A stretch of DNA of 64,000 nucleotides from Aphrocallistes beatrix. Its lineage: Eukaryota; Porifera; Hexactinellida; Sceptrulophora; Aphrocallistidae. Numbering within the stretch: position 1 is the stretch's first letter; every line of letters begins with the position of its first letter. Position numbers and translations under genes: made by a program. Below are positions 31,919-41,360 of this stretch, piece after piece. The stretch is from positions 1,487,550-1,551,549 of the forward strand of contig OY725493.1 in NCBI GenBank assembly GCA_963281255.1, in the 5' to 3' direction. The notes below the pieces were generated by a model. It was not told the origin of the DNA. It was given only the letters and a program-made list of their open reading frames with translations, and ran no database searches.

Positions 31919-32511
31919 CAGGGTGTCCCAAAAGTTCTGCAACAAATGTTGCTGATGCATTAATACATAGATAAATAGATCGAATATCCGATACCTATTT
32001 TTAATCAAAAAATAGGGAGGATTATCTTAATTATTTTGCATTCCCAATGGCCTGCTTTTCTCAATTTATTTGCAATGCTGGATCATATATATCGTTGTCT
32101 AGTAAAGAATATTTTTTATCTCAATAAAAAACTCATATCCATGGTACATTTGACGTCTATACTTAAAATACTCGCGTTCTTATAGAAGATTTCCGTTACA
32201 TAAATCAAAAGTAATAATGTTATTTTAGTATTATGAATCAATGACAGAATATAGAAGTGATTAATGTAATATTTCATCAGAAAAATAGTGATCTTCAAAC
32301 TTTACATTTTTGAGATCCAAATTTTGGAGTAATTGGTATGTAATTATTCATAATTTTATAAGAAATGTTTTTTGCGTAATAGGTTGAGCTCATTTCTATG
32401 CTAGAAGGGTGTTAGATTTCATTTATGGAGGCTAATTTGGAATACAATCAAGTGATCTTAGTCAAATTAACAAAGTAAAATTAGTTGTTGCAGAACTTTT
32501 GGGACACCCTA
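31919..32511. mobile_element. Tc1/mariner-type MITE with TA duplication
   Basis: 593 bp, bounded by AGGGTGTCCCAAAAGTTCTG and the following CAACAA, an exact 26-bp inverted repeat, with TA on each side (31917-31918, 32512-32513). It is related in its termini to the 27050 element. The interior shows no transposase. Confidence 0.85.
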
Positions 32512-32518
32512 TATATAC

Positions 32519-32595
32519 AAGTGCCCTTCGTTCGCTTGCGCTGCGCGGCTTGCGGATACTGTGTCCGCAGAGTCACCCTGCGGGCGCCTGGAGTT
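32519..32595 (+). repeat. GC-rich dispersed module, copy 2
   Basis: Reads GCGCTGCGCGGCTTGCGG, then ATACTGTGTCCGCAGAGTCACCCTG and GGGCGCCTGGAG. It matches the modules at 7797, 53275 (inverted) and 53432, including the central hairpin. Confidence 0.6.
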
Positions 32596-33365
32596 ACTCA
32601 ATCTAACCTATTTTGGGAATTTTTTCCTTTATATAAATATTGTAAATAAAAGTTAACGAATAATTTCTCATATGGATAAATCTACACCCCTGAAAACCCC
32701 ATGTCAACCGTTGAAAGCAAGTTTCTAGCATATTTTTGAGATTTGTTTACTTTATGTATCTATTGTAAACAAAAGTAAACAAATAATTTATCATATAGAT
32801 CTGAAAATATGATATTCGAAATCTACACCCCTGAAAACCTACAATAATGTCGTACAATGATTTCTATTGTGAGAGTGAAACCGTACATAGTATTGTATAT
32901 ATGTCGCGTTTTACGACATGTCGTGTTTTACGACATGTCGCGTTTTGCGACATGTCGTGTTTTGCGACATGTCGTGTTTTGCGACATGTCGCGTTTTACG
33001 ACATGTCGCGTTTTGCGACATGTCGTGTTTTGCGACATGTCGCGTTTTGCGACATGTCGTGTTTTGCGACATGTCGCGTTTTACGACATGTCGTGTTTTG
33101 CGACATGTCGTGTTGGCTGTAGATTTCGAATATCATATTTCCGAGTAAATTTGATGATTTGTTTGTTTACTTTTGTTTACAATAGATACAAAGAGTAAAC
33201 GAATCTCAAAAATATGTTAGAATCTATCTTTCAACGGTTGGCATAGGGTTTTCAGGGGTGTAAATTTAGAATATTATATTTTCGAATACGTATGAGAAAT
33301 TATTCGTTAACTTTTGTTTACAATATTTATATAAAGTAAACAAAAATAGGTTAGATTCGGCGCGC
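32585..33365. repeat. Inverted repeat whose loop is a palindromic satellite
   Basis: The left arm (about 32625-32850) contains, in order, GTTAACGAATAATTTCTCATA, CTACACCCCTGAAAACC and GTTTACTTTATGTAT. The right arm (about 33115-33365) carries these reversed. The two arms belong to a dispersed family also at 33601-33740, 37113-37310, 47040-47260 and 54240-54440 (hallmarks TTTTCAGGGGTGTAG, CAACGGTTG and TTTTGTTTACAATAG). Confidence 0.7.
32909..33112. repeat. 12-copy, 17-bp satellite built on CGACATGTCG palindrome
   Basis: Exactly twelve 17-bp units, consensus TTTTRCGACATGTCGYG, each holding the 10-bp palindrome CGACATGTCG. Position 5 alternates A or G and position 16 C or T. Three forward frames stay open throughout because no unit frame contains a stop; the resulting peptides (CRVLRHVAFCDMS type) are artefacts of the repeat. 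Confidence 0.92.
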
Positions 33366-33600
33366 TTTTCAGGATTAGCTAGCTTAATGCATCGAAGGAA
33401 TATATATAACGAATTGATTGAAGATACTATGAATAAACATTTTCAAATATTATGTTATCGATTAAGGTTCCGTTCAAATAATGTGAAATATTGAAATTTT
33501 TGAAAAAAGTAGTAAAGATATAATTTGAGTTCAAAAAAGGTTCCGATACATGTTTTGTTAGTACTCAAATATGAGAATTGTTTCTAAATGGATGAAATCG

Positions 33601-33740
33601 CGACATGTTGAAATCCAACGGTTATCATAGAATTTTTATTGGTGTAGAATCTGAATATCGTATTTTCGAATCTATGTGATAAATTATTGTTTACTTTTGT
33701 TTACAATAGGTGTATAAAGTAAACAAAATTCACGATAGCT
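33601..33740 (+). repeat. Fragment of dispersed GTTTACAATAG family
   Basis: Contains CAACGGTTATCATAG, TGGTGTAGAATCTGAATATCG, ATTGTTTACTTTTGTTTACA and AATAGGTGTATAAAGTAAAC, the same order as the copies in the tubulin upstream regions. Confidence 0.6.
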
Positions 33741-34174
33741 AGATTATTATATTTGAACGACTCAAACAACTTCAGTCGAATAACGTTAACAAAAATCGAG
33801 GTATATCTGTTGTGTGCTATAATCAATCATTTAATCATAAAATAACTTTTATCAATCAAAAAATAGATTATACCATAGCATTCTATATACTAAGGCAATG
33901 GCACTCACCAAAAAATTAGTACCATGGATTGGTTAAATACTTCAAAACCAATAATTTTGATATTGTAGATACGTATTTCAATTTTCCATCAATTTAGGCA
34001 TTCACCCCCCTGACAAACTAACTATTATTTCAGAACAATTGAAATGAGATATATTATTTGGTTTTTAATGCACATAGTCGAATTATTTAATACTTAATAC
34101 ATACAAAATATCAAAAGAATAGTTAATCACAATATTGAGACTTGAGGGACAGACTTGACTTAGCTTGAGGGACA

Positions 34175-34384
34175 GACTTGACTTGACTTGACATGACTTG
34201 ACTTGACATGACTTGACATGACATGACTTGACTTGACATGACATGACATGACATGACATGACATGACATGACTTGACTTGACATGACATGACATGACATG
34301 ACATGACATGACATGACTTGACTTGACATGACATGACATGACATGACATGACATGACATGACATGACATGACATGACTTGACTT
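34175..34384. repeat. 42-unit pentamer satellite GACWT with higher-order pattern
   Basis: Forty-two uninterrupted pentamers, each GACTT or GACAT. In the right part the order is two T units followed by seven A units, two T, seven A, two T, ten A, two T, so a 45-bp higher-order repeat is visible. Minus-strand frames reading SCHVMSCHVMS are repeat artefacts. Confidence 0.92.
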
Positions 34385-34603
34385 GACAAATAAACAAAGA
34401 ATATATTAAATTAGTTCTTGAATTTAGCCAGTTTACTATTCTCTTGTTTCAATACTAGTGCATTATATATAGGTCTTAACTTTATTAGAAGTGTATACAA
34501 TGTTTTAGTTCCATAGTAGCACATGCCAAATGAATAATATTAGTACGGGAAGAGCCAGAATAAATGTTTTAAATTTATGCTGAGGGTGCAGATACATCGT
34601 CGT

Positions 34604-34757
34604 CATAGGTGTAACTCCAGGGGTGGCAGGGGTAGCGTGCCACCACAGACCTAAATGTTATGTTGACTTGGGGCGACATGCCACATTAGTTTGATATATG
34701 TTTACAAATCTCGCCACCCCAGCTAACCATGAAAAAATCAAAATAGTTACGCCTATG
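34604..34757. mobile_element. 154-bp hAT-type MITE
   Basis: Ends CATAGGTGTAACT and AGTTACGCCTATG are near-perfect inverted repeats. The octamer ATCGTCGT flanks both sides exactly (34596-34603 and 34758-34765). The interior has CCACC-rich inverted stretches (GCGTGCCACCACAG, CGCCACCCCAGC). Confidence 0.88.
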
Positions 34758-34843
34758 ATCGTCGTTAAACGACTATTCTTCCCTACCCAATTCACATTGA
34801 ACATTTCCTAAACATCATTAACGAATTTCAAGAACTCAACAGT

Positions 34844-35466
34844 TTAGTTCTGGTCTACACTGTTCTTATCCATCATATAAGCTAACAGTCCGGCTGAAGT
34901 TGACTAATAGAAAATCTTAAGGGCCAAAATTACATTTCGCCTTTCCAACCTGACAACCAGCAGGCTTGTTAGGTTGGAAAGGCGAAATGTCCCGATGTTA
35001 ATTTGGAGCACGTTTAGTTAAATTGCACTTGTCCGAATTTTAAAAAAGGTATTTATGCCCACGTTTTTGTAGTAACGAGGATTGCATTTACTAAATTTGG
35101 GGAAGGCAACACTTTTTCTTGGTCTTTTAAATTCAGTCAATTGTTTCTACCCAACTTGAGTATGTATATATGCATGATTCTAGAATAATGAACTACATTA
35201 CTTAAGAAATCACTCACCCGTGATCTTGTTGTTCTGGTAGTATTCACACGTCTTGGAATGGCTCGATACCATTTTCACGACGAGCACCATCTTTAGGAAA
35301 TTGAAAAACTTAATGAAGTGTTCTACTCCTCTGTCATTGGAAGTCGAGTCAGGCACGAGACAAGACATCTCGTCCAAATGATTTATGCAATTAGTATTGT
35401 CAAGTGAGGTATTATAAATGAGTAATAGAAATAATATGCAGCAAAACAATACATTATTGTAATCCA
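34844..35466 (-). CDS. Possible small secreted protein, two exons (unrecognised)
   Basis: An open block from about 35466 to 35218 has a strongly hydrophobic leader-like segment (VLFCCILFLLLIYNTS) followed by a Cys-containing region, and ends at a GTGAGT donor. An acceptor (TTCAG) at 34894 continues the frame for 16 codons to TAA at 34846-34844. No ATG opens the first block before residue 34; it follows an AG, so an upstream start exon would be needed. It lies inside the 72-bp inverted-repeat segment. No homologue recognised. Confidence 0.2.
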
Positions 35467-35852
35467 CTAGTGTTGTATGTGAAGTAAATATAAATATTGT
35501 GGTTACATAATATTTTCAAAATGAATATTTAAACAACCATGAACTCACAATATGAGATAATTATATAGTTGATAATAACAGTTATTTAATTAACGGTTTT
35601 AGGATTGAAGTATTTAACCAATCCATGGTACCAATTTTTTGGTGAGTGCCATTGCCTTAGTATATAGAATGCTATGACTATACGTAATAGGTGTATTCAA
35701 TCATTTATATGAAATAGAATCGTGCAAGATTTAAGGGTTAACCATATTTGCCTGTTCCTAGCAACGGCAAGGAATGTGAAAAGAGTAACCATATCGAATG
35801 ACCCCGTAACCATATCGAATGACCCCTAGTTTTTATCGGCTAGGTTCAGCGA

Positions 35853-36224
35853 TAGTGAACGACCGAAACCAGAGTATTTTACCGAAACCGAATTTCGGCC
35901 GAAATTGAAATTTTCCACCGAATTTCGGTAGAACGATTTCTGGACGTATTACTGATTAATAATCTAGTACACGCCTGATAATTTATATGATAGAAAGTAT
36001 CATGTTTGTACGATGACACTGCATATGTTAATACAATGCAACATGAGTTCCCCATAGAAATGCAGCATATGTATGGTTATCCAATTAAAGGCTATGTAGA
36101 TTGTGTGTAGATTATATATTTATCACTCTTAGTAGTTATTCTTTCATTACTCAGAAATTAATCATGATTTCGGTGAAGTCACCGATACCGAAATTCGGCC
36201 GAAATCAATTTCGGTTGTTCACTA
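35853..36224. mobile_element. 372-bp hAT-type MITE
   Basis: Left end TAGTGAACGACCGAAACC, right end GGTTGTTCACTA with its preceding GATTTC. The octamer TTCAGCGA occurs immediately outside both ends (35845-35852 and 36225-36232). Subterminal sequence repeats TTCGGCCGAAA palindromes. No coding capacity. Confidence 0.88.
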
Positions 36225-36530
36225 TTCAGCGAGTAGGAATATGTGGAATATATGGCGGTTTTGTGGTATGTGACAGTGGCAGGTGACCCCGGACCTCTCA
36301 AGTAGTCCTTTGAAATTGGACATCATGTTCCAAATGAATGACTCAGAAGGGACTGGAGAGAGATCATCTTTTCTATCGCATTCTCTGATCTAAACTAAAC
36401 TGGCTCCCTTTCGTATTAACTGGGCACTAGTGGCCCCTCCTGAACTGATAGTGTTGTTCTCACATTCGGGCTATCTTTCTATCGATCCATCCTACCCAAC
36501 TACTACTGCTACTACTCCACGTGCAGACCT

Positions 36531-37113
36531 GTGGAAGGTGCGAATTGCACTTTCTCGTTAAACCAGAGTTCGCTACACGTGCGCTGTAACGAGACACGTT
36601 ATACGGACGAAGTACAGGATTCTTCGTCCTATCTTCTCCTCGTAGTGCAACTGGTGAACTCGTCTCTTTCTCTCCCCGCGATTCTCATTAGCGGACCCCT
36701 GTCAGATTTAAAGGGACGCAAGGTCATTCTGCTCGCTGCCATTCTCGCCTCGACAGTTTCAGCACTGGTTTACTGTTTCATTGAAATGTTCTCACACTTC
36801 CTCCACTTTTCATTTTATTCCCGAGTGCCCTGGATGGAATATTCGGGAATCACACTGTGGTAATCTTGGGCGTAAGTGCAATGGCTGTTGATCTCTCCGA
36901 CAAAAAATGTCGGACTTTCAGAATGGGAACAGTGGAGGGTTGCTTGTTGATTGGCTATCTAGTATCACAATTTGTAAGCGGGTACATTATCGATGCATTA
37001 GGATTTTTTGGAGTTTCGTCTTCCTATTTATAGTCTGGTCTCTAGCATTAGTTAGTGCCCGCTACATTCCTGAATCTTTCCACGGCGGAAATGGAGAATC
37101 GAAAACCAACTTT
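36531..37113 (+). pseudogene. SLC46-like MFS transporter pseudogene, N-terminal half
   Basis: The first frame (from 36531) carries LVNSSLSLPAILISGPLSDLKGRKVILL, the MFS loop 2-3 signature as in proton-coupled folate transporter relatives. Near 36815-36860 the reading shifts by one frame into VILGVSAMAVDLSDKKCRTFRMGTVEGCLLIGY, the SLC46 helix 4-5 block (DxxxxxxRTxR). It shifts again near 37020 into FIVWSLALVSARYIPESF. After about 37113 the homology stops where a dispersed repeat begins, so the C-terminal six helices are missing. Two frameshifts plus truncation make it a pseudogene. The 5' end is uncertain. Confidence 0.75.
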
Positions 37114-38066
37114 CATAGGGGGCGGGGCGTAGATACCGAATATTCTATTTTCGAAACTATGATAAATTATTTAATTTCTTTACAATATATAGTGCATAAA
37201 GTGAACAAATCTCAAAAATATACTGGAAACTAACTTTCAACGGTTGATCTAGGGTTTTTACGGGTGTAGATTCTGCATATCGCCTTTAGAAACTATGATA
37301 AATTCATATATTAATAAGTCCAGAGAACATGTTTAGTCACGGCGGGACGCATTAGAAAAGTATTATTATACACTGAAGCCAGGATGAAAAAAAGGACATC
37401 ATTTCGCTCTCCCAAGGGGAATCAATCGGTAAAGTTAAATTATCACTCATTTAGAGAAAGATGGCGACATTAGTACTGCTCCAAAGTTCAATTACGAGAT
37501 ACTTAATAATGATAATAATTGTAAATTGCATCACATTGTTGCCACACTATTGCAAAGAGTTATGAATCAAATTGACTTTCTCACTAAAAAGACAACCAGA
37601 AAGGTTGTGTTAGTGCTAAGGGACTGTGGACTCGGTTTTGCTTGTCGCCTCTTCTTCCGATGTGTAATTTTTAATACCTCTGTTAATAGAGTTGCGAATA
37701 AACAAACTCTACTGCCATTGAAGAATTGGAAGCTCGAACCCTGAACTAGTCATCCTGAAGTCATTATGTGTTTCTGTGCTGCGATTATTACACTGGGATG
37801 CCAGCGCATCTCAATGTAATGAGTACTGATGAATCCGTTATAAAATATAAGTAAAGTGATGAAATCAATATTCAGAAACACAACAATCAAAAACAGAATA
37901 TGAATTAGCAAGGCGACAGACACAAAGGTTGTACAAACAAATGCATTCGTTAGAGATTATTACCTACTAAATAAATTTTAACTGTACAAATGAGATATTA
38001 AATTTACGCGGGAAAGTGTTGTATTCGTATTCGTAACCCAAATAGAATCATAATCGTGGGAATATT
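37114..38066. other. Repeat copy and unassigned sequence
   Basis: 37113-37310 is another copy of the GTTTACAATAG-type dispersed repeat that truncates the SLC46-like pseudogene. A 72-codon plus frame at 37526-37744 (contains KTTRKVVLVLRDCGLGFACR) is unrecognised and could be a fragment. The remainder shows nothing. Confidence 0.4.
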
Positions 38067-40079
38067 TCAGTCCCAGAGAACTTCCGAATGAAAATGATGA
38101 TAGAAATTTCGTTCTTTAATTCGATTCAGATTTATTCCGTTCTCTAAGATCTTGTCTATACAACGCCAGTCCTCTCCGCTCAATTTATCCTGGAAATCGA
38201 CACCATTCATTCCTCCCACCTTCATCCAGTCGGATTTGTACATCCCAACCAGACTGTAGCTCATCACCTCCCAATACCCGACCGTGTCCGTGTACGAGTG
38301 TCCACACATCTGATGGATAATGGCCGGTGCGTAGGCGCTGTACCCTAGGAATGTCCTCTTACGAATTTGATCCAGGATGTTCAGAGGCAGTCCGAGAGAG
38401 AGGTCTGCTGTGAAGACGATATCAGAGGGGTTCTGGATCTCATCCAGGGCTAAGTTGATTCCTCCATGACGCAGGAATGCCCCCTCCACTTCAATCAACA
38501 TCCAATGCCTCAGTTTACTCTGCCGCAAGAGAACTTCTGTGTTAATATCGGTGCTCTGGAAATCTACAACTACGATGGAAAATCTCTCATCACCTGTCTC
38601 CTCATAAACCCTCTCAAAATTCTCTATCAAGTCCCTGATCCAGTGTGCATTGTCTTTCACACTTACTACGATGTGCACGAAAGGCGGCTCTCTTCTTTTG
38701 AATACTTTGTGCTGGCAAAAATTGATTGAGGGAGAACTTACGGAGAAGAAATTCTCACTGATGGCGAACAGTTCGTTACTATTCGATTCTGTATGTACCA
38801 ACACCTCTATGAGGTACCTAGCAACGGAGTGCCGGTGTTCGTATTTCTCTATGTTGACTAACATGTGAAGTGAGATCTTAGGAATGCTGAGTCTGATCTG
38901 TTCCAGAAATGAATCAACAATGAACTTTGCTTCTTTTTCTGGGAGAATGTTGTTTCCGAGACTGGCGTCATCGCTCTTCACCATACCCGACTGATCATAA
39001 GGGTACACAGAGGGGAAGGGGACAGTAAACTTGTTGGAATGAACGTTCTTTATCTCATCCGTGAGATGACACCTCGGAATTGAGCTGGAGAATTCGGTGA
39101 GGGGGAGTTTAGGGTACTTGAAGAGGACATCTCGAGCTGTGGGCTGGCGGGGCCGTTTCAAGCGGTGGATCGGTAAGGGAGGCGAGGGGTGGTAGCTCTC
39201 CGGAACCACTGAATTCTGCTCCATTGTAAATGAGACAAAACACTTGCTAGGAATATCTGAGTATACATCTGCTCCAGGCTTCCTCCACTTCACATCAATC
39301 CTAGAATCGTTCAAGGTGTAGACGGTTAGTATTTCGATGTAGTAAGGCTTGTCTTCGGAGAAGTGCATCGTGTCAGATAGATAGGCGGTATAATTGTCTT
39401 CTCTTAGGGAGGGACAGTCAGCCGGGTTGACGTGCGCATCACACACGGAAGCAATGAGCCGAGAATGGGAAGGGTTGGGATAGAGAGAGATCCAGAGTTC
39501 TAGACTGGAGGAAGATGCTACAGAGAAACTATACACGCCACTCACTGGAGGGATTAAGTACCCGAATATCCTCTGTCCAAAGTTATTTCCTACAAACTGC
39601 GTGTTGAGGGTTGATAGTGTCGATTTGGTGTAAGGATTGGAGGGAAATCCAGGGATGCTCTTGAACTTGTTCGTGCCTACGGAGCAGAAGTCATTCCAAC
39701 GATATAGGTTGAGCTTTCCCCTCACACCCAGTGACAGCACGTCTGACATCGTGAGTGAATCGATAGCATACGAATTTAGCTTTGTGTAGAGAGCTAATGG
39801 ATTCTCAAAGTTTGAATCGTTGAAGTCAGTGTTTCTGAGGACTCGCAGCACTTTCTTTCTGAGGTCAGAGAGCGTTGCAGCAAAGTCAGCTTGCATCCCT
39901 AAGGGTACGTCTTCAAGGGAGTCTTTGTTACTCCTCACGTTGACGGAGTGAGCCCGGGGTGTAGGCCTCTCGAAATAAATTAATCCGATCCAAATACACA
40001 GAAAGAAAAAGCCAATGGCAAGAAACCTGCAGATCTTCTTGTTCATTGAGAAATGCAAATAAAGATGGCTATATTTCAA
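38067..40079 (-). CDS. B4GALNT3/4-like beta-1,4-N-acetylgalactosaminyltransferase with PA14 domain
   Basis: Single exon, up to 670 aa. The start may be residue 12 (MNKKICRF), giving a short cytosolic tail before the signal-anchor (FLAIGFFFLCIWIGLIYF), as expected of a type II Golgi enzyme. Residues about 115-290 form a PA14 domain (FGQRIFGYLIPPVSGVYSFSVASSSSLELW, DKPYYIEILTVYTLNDSRIDVKWRKPG). The C-terminal third is a chondroitin GalNAc-transferase type GT7/GT31 region with RFSIVVVDFQSTDIN, PSDIVFTADLSLGLP (DLSL in place of the usual DxD/DVDM), MNGVDFQDKLSGEDWRC (the GWGxED-like motif) and a final YHHFHSEVLWD. B4GALNT3/4 make LacdiNAc (GalNAc-beta1,4-GlcNAc) on glycoproteins. Several NxS/T sites are present. 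Confidence 0.85.
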   Translation of the reverse strand: MKYSHLYLHFSMNKKICRFLAIGFFFLCIWIGLIYFERPTPRAHSVNVRSNKDSLEDVPLGMQADFAATLSDLRKKVLRVLRNTDFNDSNFENPLALYTKLNSYAIDSLTMSDVLSLGVRGKLNLYRWNDFCSVGTNKFKSIPGFPSNPYTKSTLSTLNTQFVGNNFGQRIFGYLIPPVSGVYSFSVASSSSLELWISLYPNPSHSRLIASVCDAHVNPADCPSLREDNYTAYLSDTMHFSEDKPYYIEILTVYTLNDSRIDVKWRKPGADVYSDIPSKCFVSFTMEQNSVVPESYHPSPPLPIHRLKRPRQPTARDVLFKYPKLPLTEFSSSIPRCHLTDEIKNVHSNKFTVPFPSVYPYDQSGMVKSDDASLGNNILPEKEAKFIVDSFLEQIRLSIPKISLHMLVNIEKYEHRHSVARYLIEVLVHTESNSNELFAISENFFSVSSPSINFCQHKVFKRREPPFVHIVVSVKDNAHWIRDLIENFERVYEETGDERFSIVVVDFQSTDINTEVLLRQSKLRHWMLIEVEGAFLRHGGINLALDEIQNPSDIVFTADLSLGLPLNILDQIRKRTFLGYSAYAPAIIHQMCGHSYTDTVGYWEVMSYSLVGMYKSDWMKVGGMNGVDFQDKLSGEDWRCIDKILENGINLNRIKERNFYHHFHSEVLWD

Positions 40080-40910
40080 AGTAATTGGATAGTGTAAATA
40101 CGCTGGTTATAATAGTTATGAAATACTGAAAAGCCTTGAAACAAGTCAGTATTTATTACTGGCTCAAACCTGAGGCTAATGTAACTAATCAAATCGAGTC
40201 ACCTGACTAATCAAACTGAGTCACTTGACCTGTCCAAGGCTGATTTATAACCGCAACCAAATGAAATGGAATATTCATTCAGTACTTTTCTGATGTAATT
40301 AATCGACAAAAAGAAATTACAGTATAAGATGATGAGAATGATATCATTACTGATTATTGGTTTAGCTATGCTGAATCCTAAAAGATGGTCATTATGTCTT
40401 GATTTACAAAAGCAATTATAATTCGATTATGTCTCGAAATTCAGTATTGCAATTCCGGGCCGATATATCCCCCCCCGGATCAAATACTAATCCCGTGAAC
40501 AGACTAAATCCTATAATCCGGACCAATGTGCTAGATAACTGAATTGGTGTGAATCCATCCAATAATTAAAACATGCGATAGCAGGGATTGGCTTAAATAT
40601 TCTTTTGGAACATAAACGATTTGTGCTCGCCAAATACTAGTACCAAGGCATATAGATCGAAATTTGTTTACTGAACATAAAATTGTTACTTACGTCTATG
40701 GAGATAGATATTCAAACATTGGTCACATACAAATTGAGGTACCTAAATTACGTCGAAGATAAGTCAATCTTACCTCTTAACAAAATGCTTCATATATGAA
40801 TCTACATAATATACAAAATAAGATTACATTGATTGTTCACTCAAATACAACAAAGAATATTCTACGCAGATATAACACATTCATACGCGTTGGAGAGCAA
40901 ATTCTGGAAG
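40080..40910. other. Intergenic spacer
   Basis: AT-rich sequence with no convincing gene. Around 40455-40500 a short CCGGGCCGATATATCCCCCCCCGG hairpin-like stretch may be a MITE scrap. The small frames near 40800-41039 are antisense or overlap the GMF gene. Confidence 0.4.
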
Positions 40911-41360
40911 CTATTTATAGCCGAGCTTCGCATCGAGCCACTCGGTGGACAATTCCTCCATTTCTCTCACAACAAAGGTCTTGGTGAACTTCCCCTCGTT
41001 AACCACGCCTATCTTAGACCCTGCGTAGAGCATAGCTAGCTCGGGGTGGGATCCCTCAGGGCAGATGTAAATGAACACCAGCGGGTAGGTCACGCGCCCA
41101 TCACTGTGCTCGTAGCTGTAGCTGTAGGCGATGTAGCGCGGCTCGTTGTCTGGGAGTTCAGGGATCATCTCCTCTATGGTGATGCCTTTGTTCTCATCTG
41201 CCACGTCAAAATCATATTCATCTTCGACCACTCGCGTCTTCTCTTTGTTGACCTTCATTATGATGACTGCTCGGTTCTTTTCTTTACGAAACTGGAACTT
41301 TTTCAACTTTTCTTTGAGCTCAGGACTAAGTACGCAAAATTTCAGATCACTTTCTGCCAT
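40911..41360 (-). CDS. GMFB: Glia maturation factor (ADF-homology actin regulator)
   Basis: Single exon, 149 aa (human GMFB is 142). An ADF/cofilin-fold protein that binds Arp2/3 and promotes actin branch removal. Seen: LKEKLKKFQFRKEKNRAVIIMKVNKEK (family LVEKLRKFRFRKExNNAAIIMKIDK), then IPELPDNEPRYIAYSYSYEHSDGRVTYPLVFIYICPEG (family ELPERQPRFIVYSYKYxHDDGRVSYPLCFIF), MLYAGSK, and TEWLDAKLGYK at the C-terminus. There is an insertion of about ten acidic residues between the first two blocks (EDEYDFDVADENKG). The beta or gamma subtype is a vertebrate split and does not apply. Confidence 0.95.
   Translation of the reverse strand: MAESDLKFCVLSPELKEKLKKFQFRKEKNRAVIIMKVNKEKTRVVEDEYDFDVADENKGITIEEMIPELPDNEPRYIAYSYSYEHSDGRVTYPLVFIYICPEGSHPELAMLYAGSKIGVVNEGKFTKTFVVREMEELSTEWLDAKLGYK

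Larger units (their letters stand above)
33874..35676. repeat. 1.8-kb segment bounded by 72-bp inverted repeats
   Basis: 33874-33945 and 35605-35676 are reverse complements with about one mismatch (AGTACCATGG against GGTACCATGG). Between them lie the GACWT satellite, a hAT MITE and a candidate small-protein exon. It is either a composite foldback element or two opposed insertions of one repeat. Confidence 0.7.

Noticed and set aside
32847-33198. Three overlapping open frames rich in RHVAFCDMS peptides
   Set aside because: They arise because a 17-bp satellite unit has no stop in any forward frame; no gene is implied.
34083-34397. Minus-strand frames of repeated SCHVM peptides
   Set aside because: Translation of the GACWT satellite; all frames are equally open.
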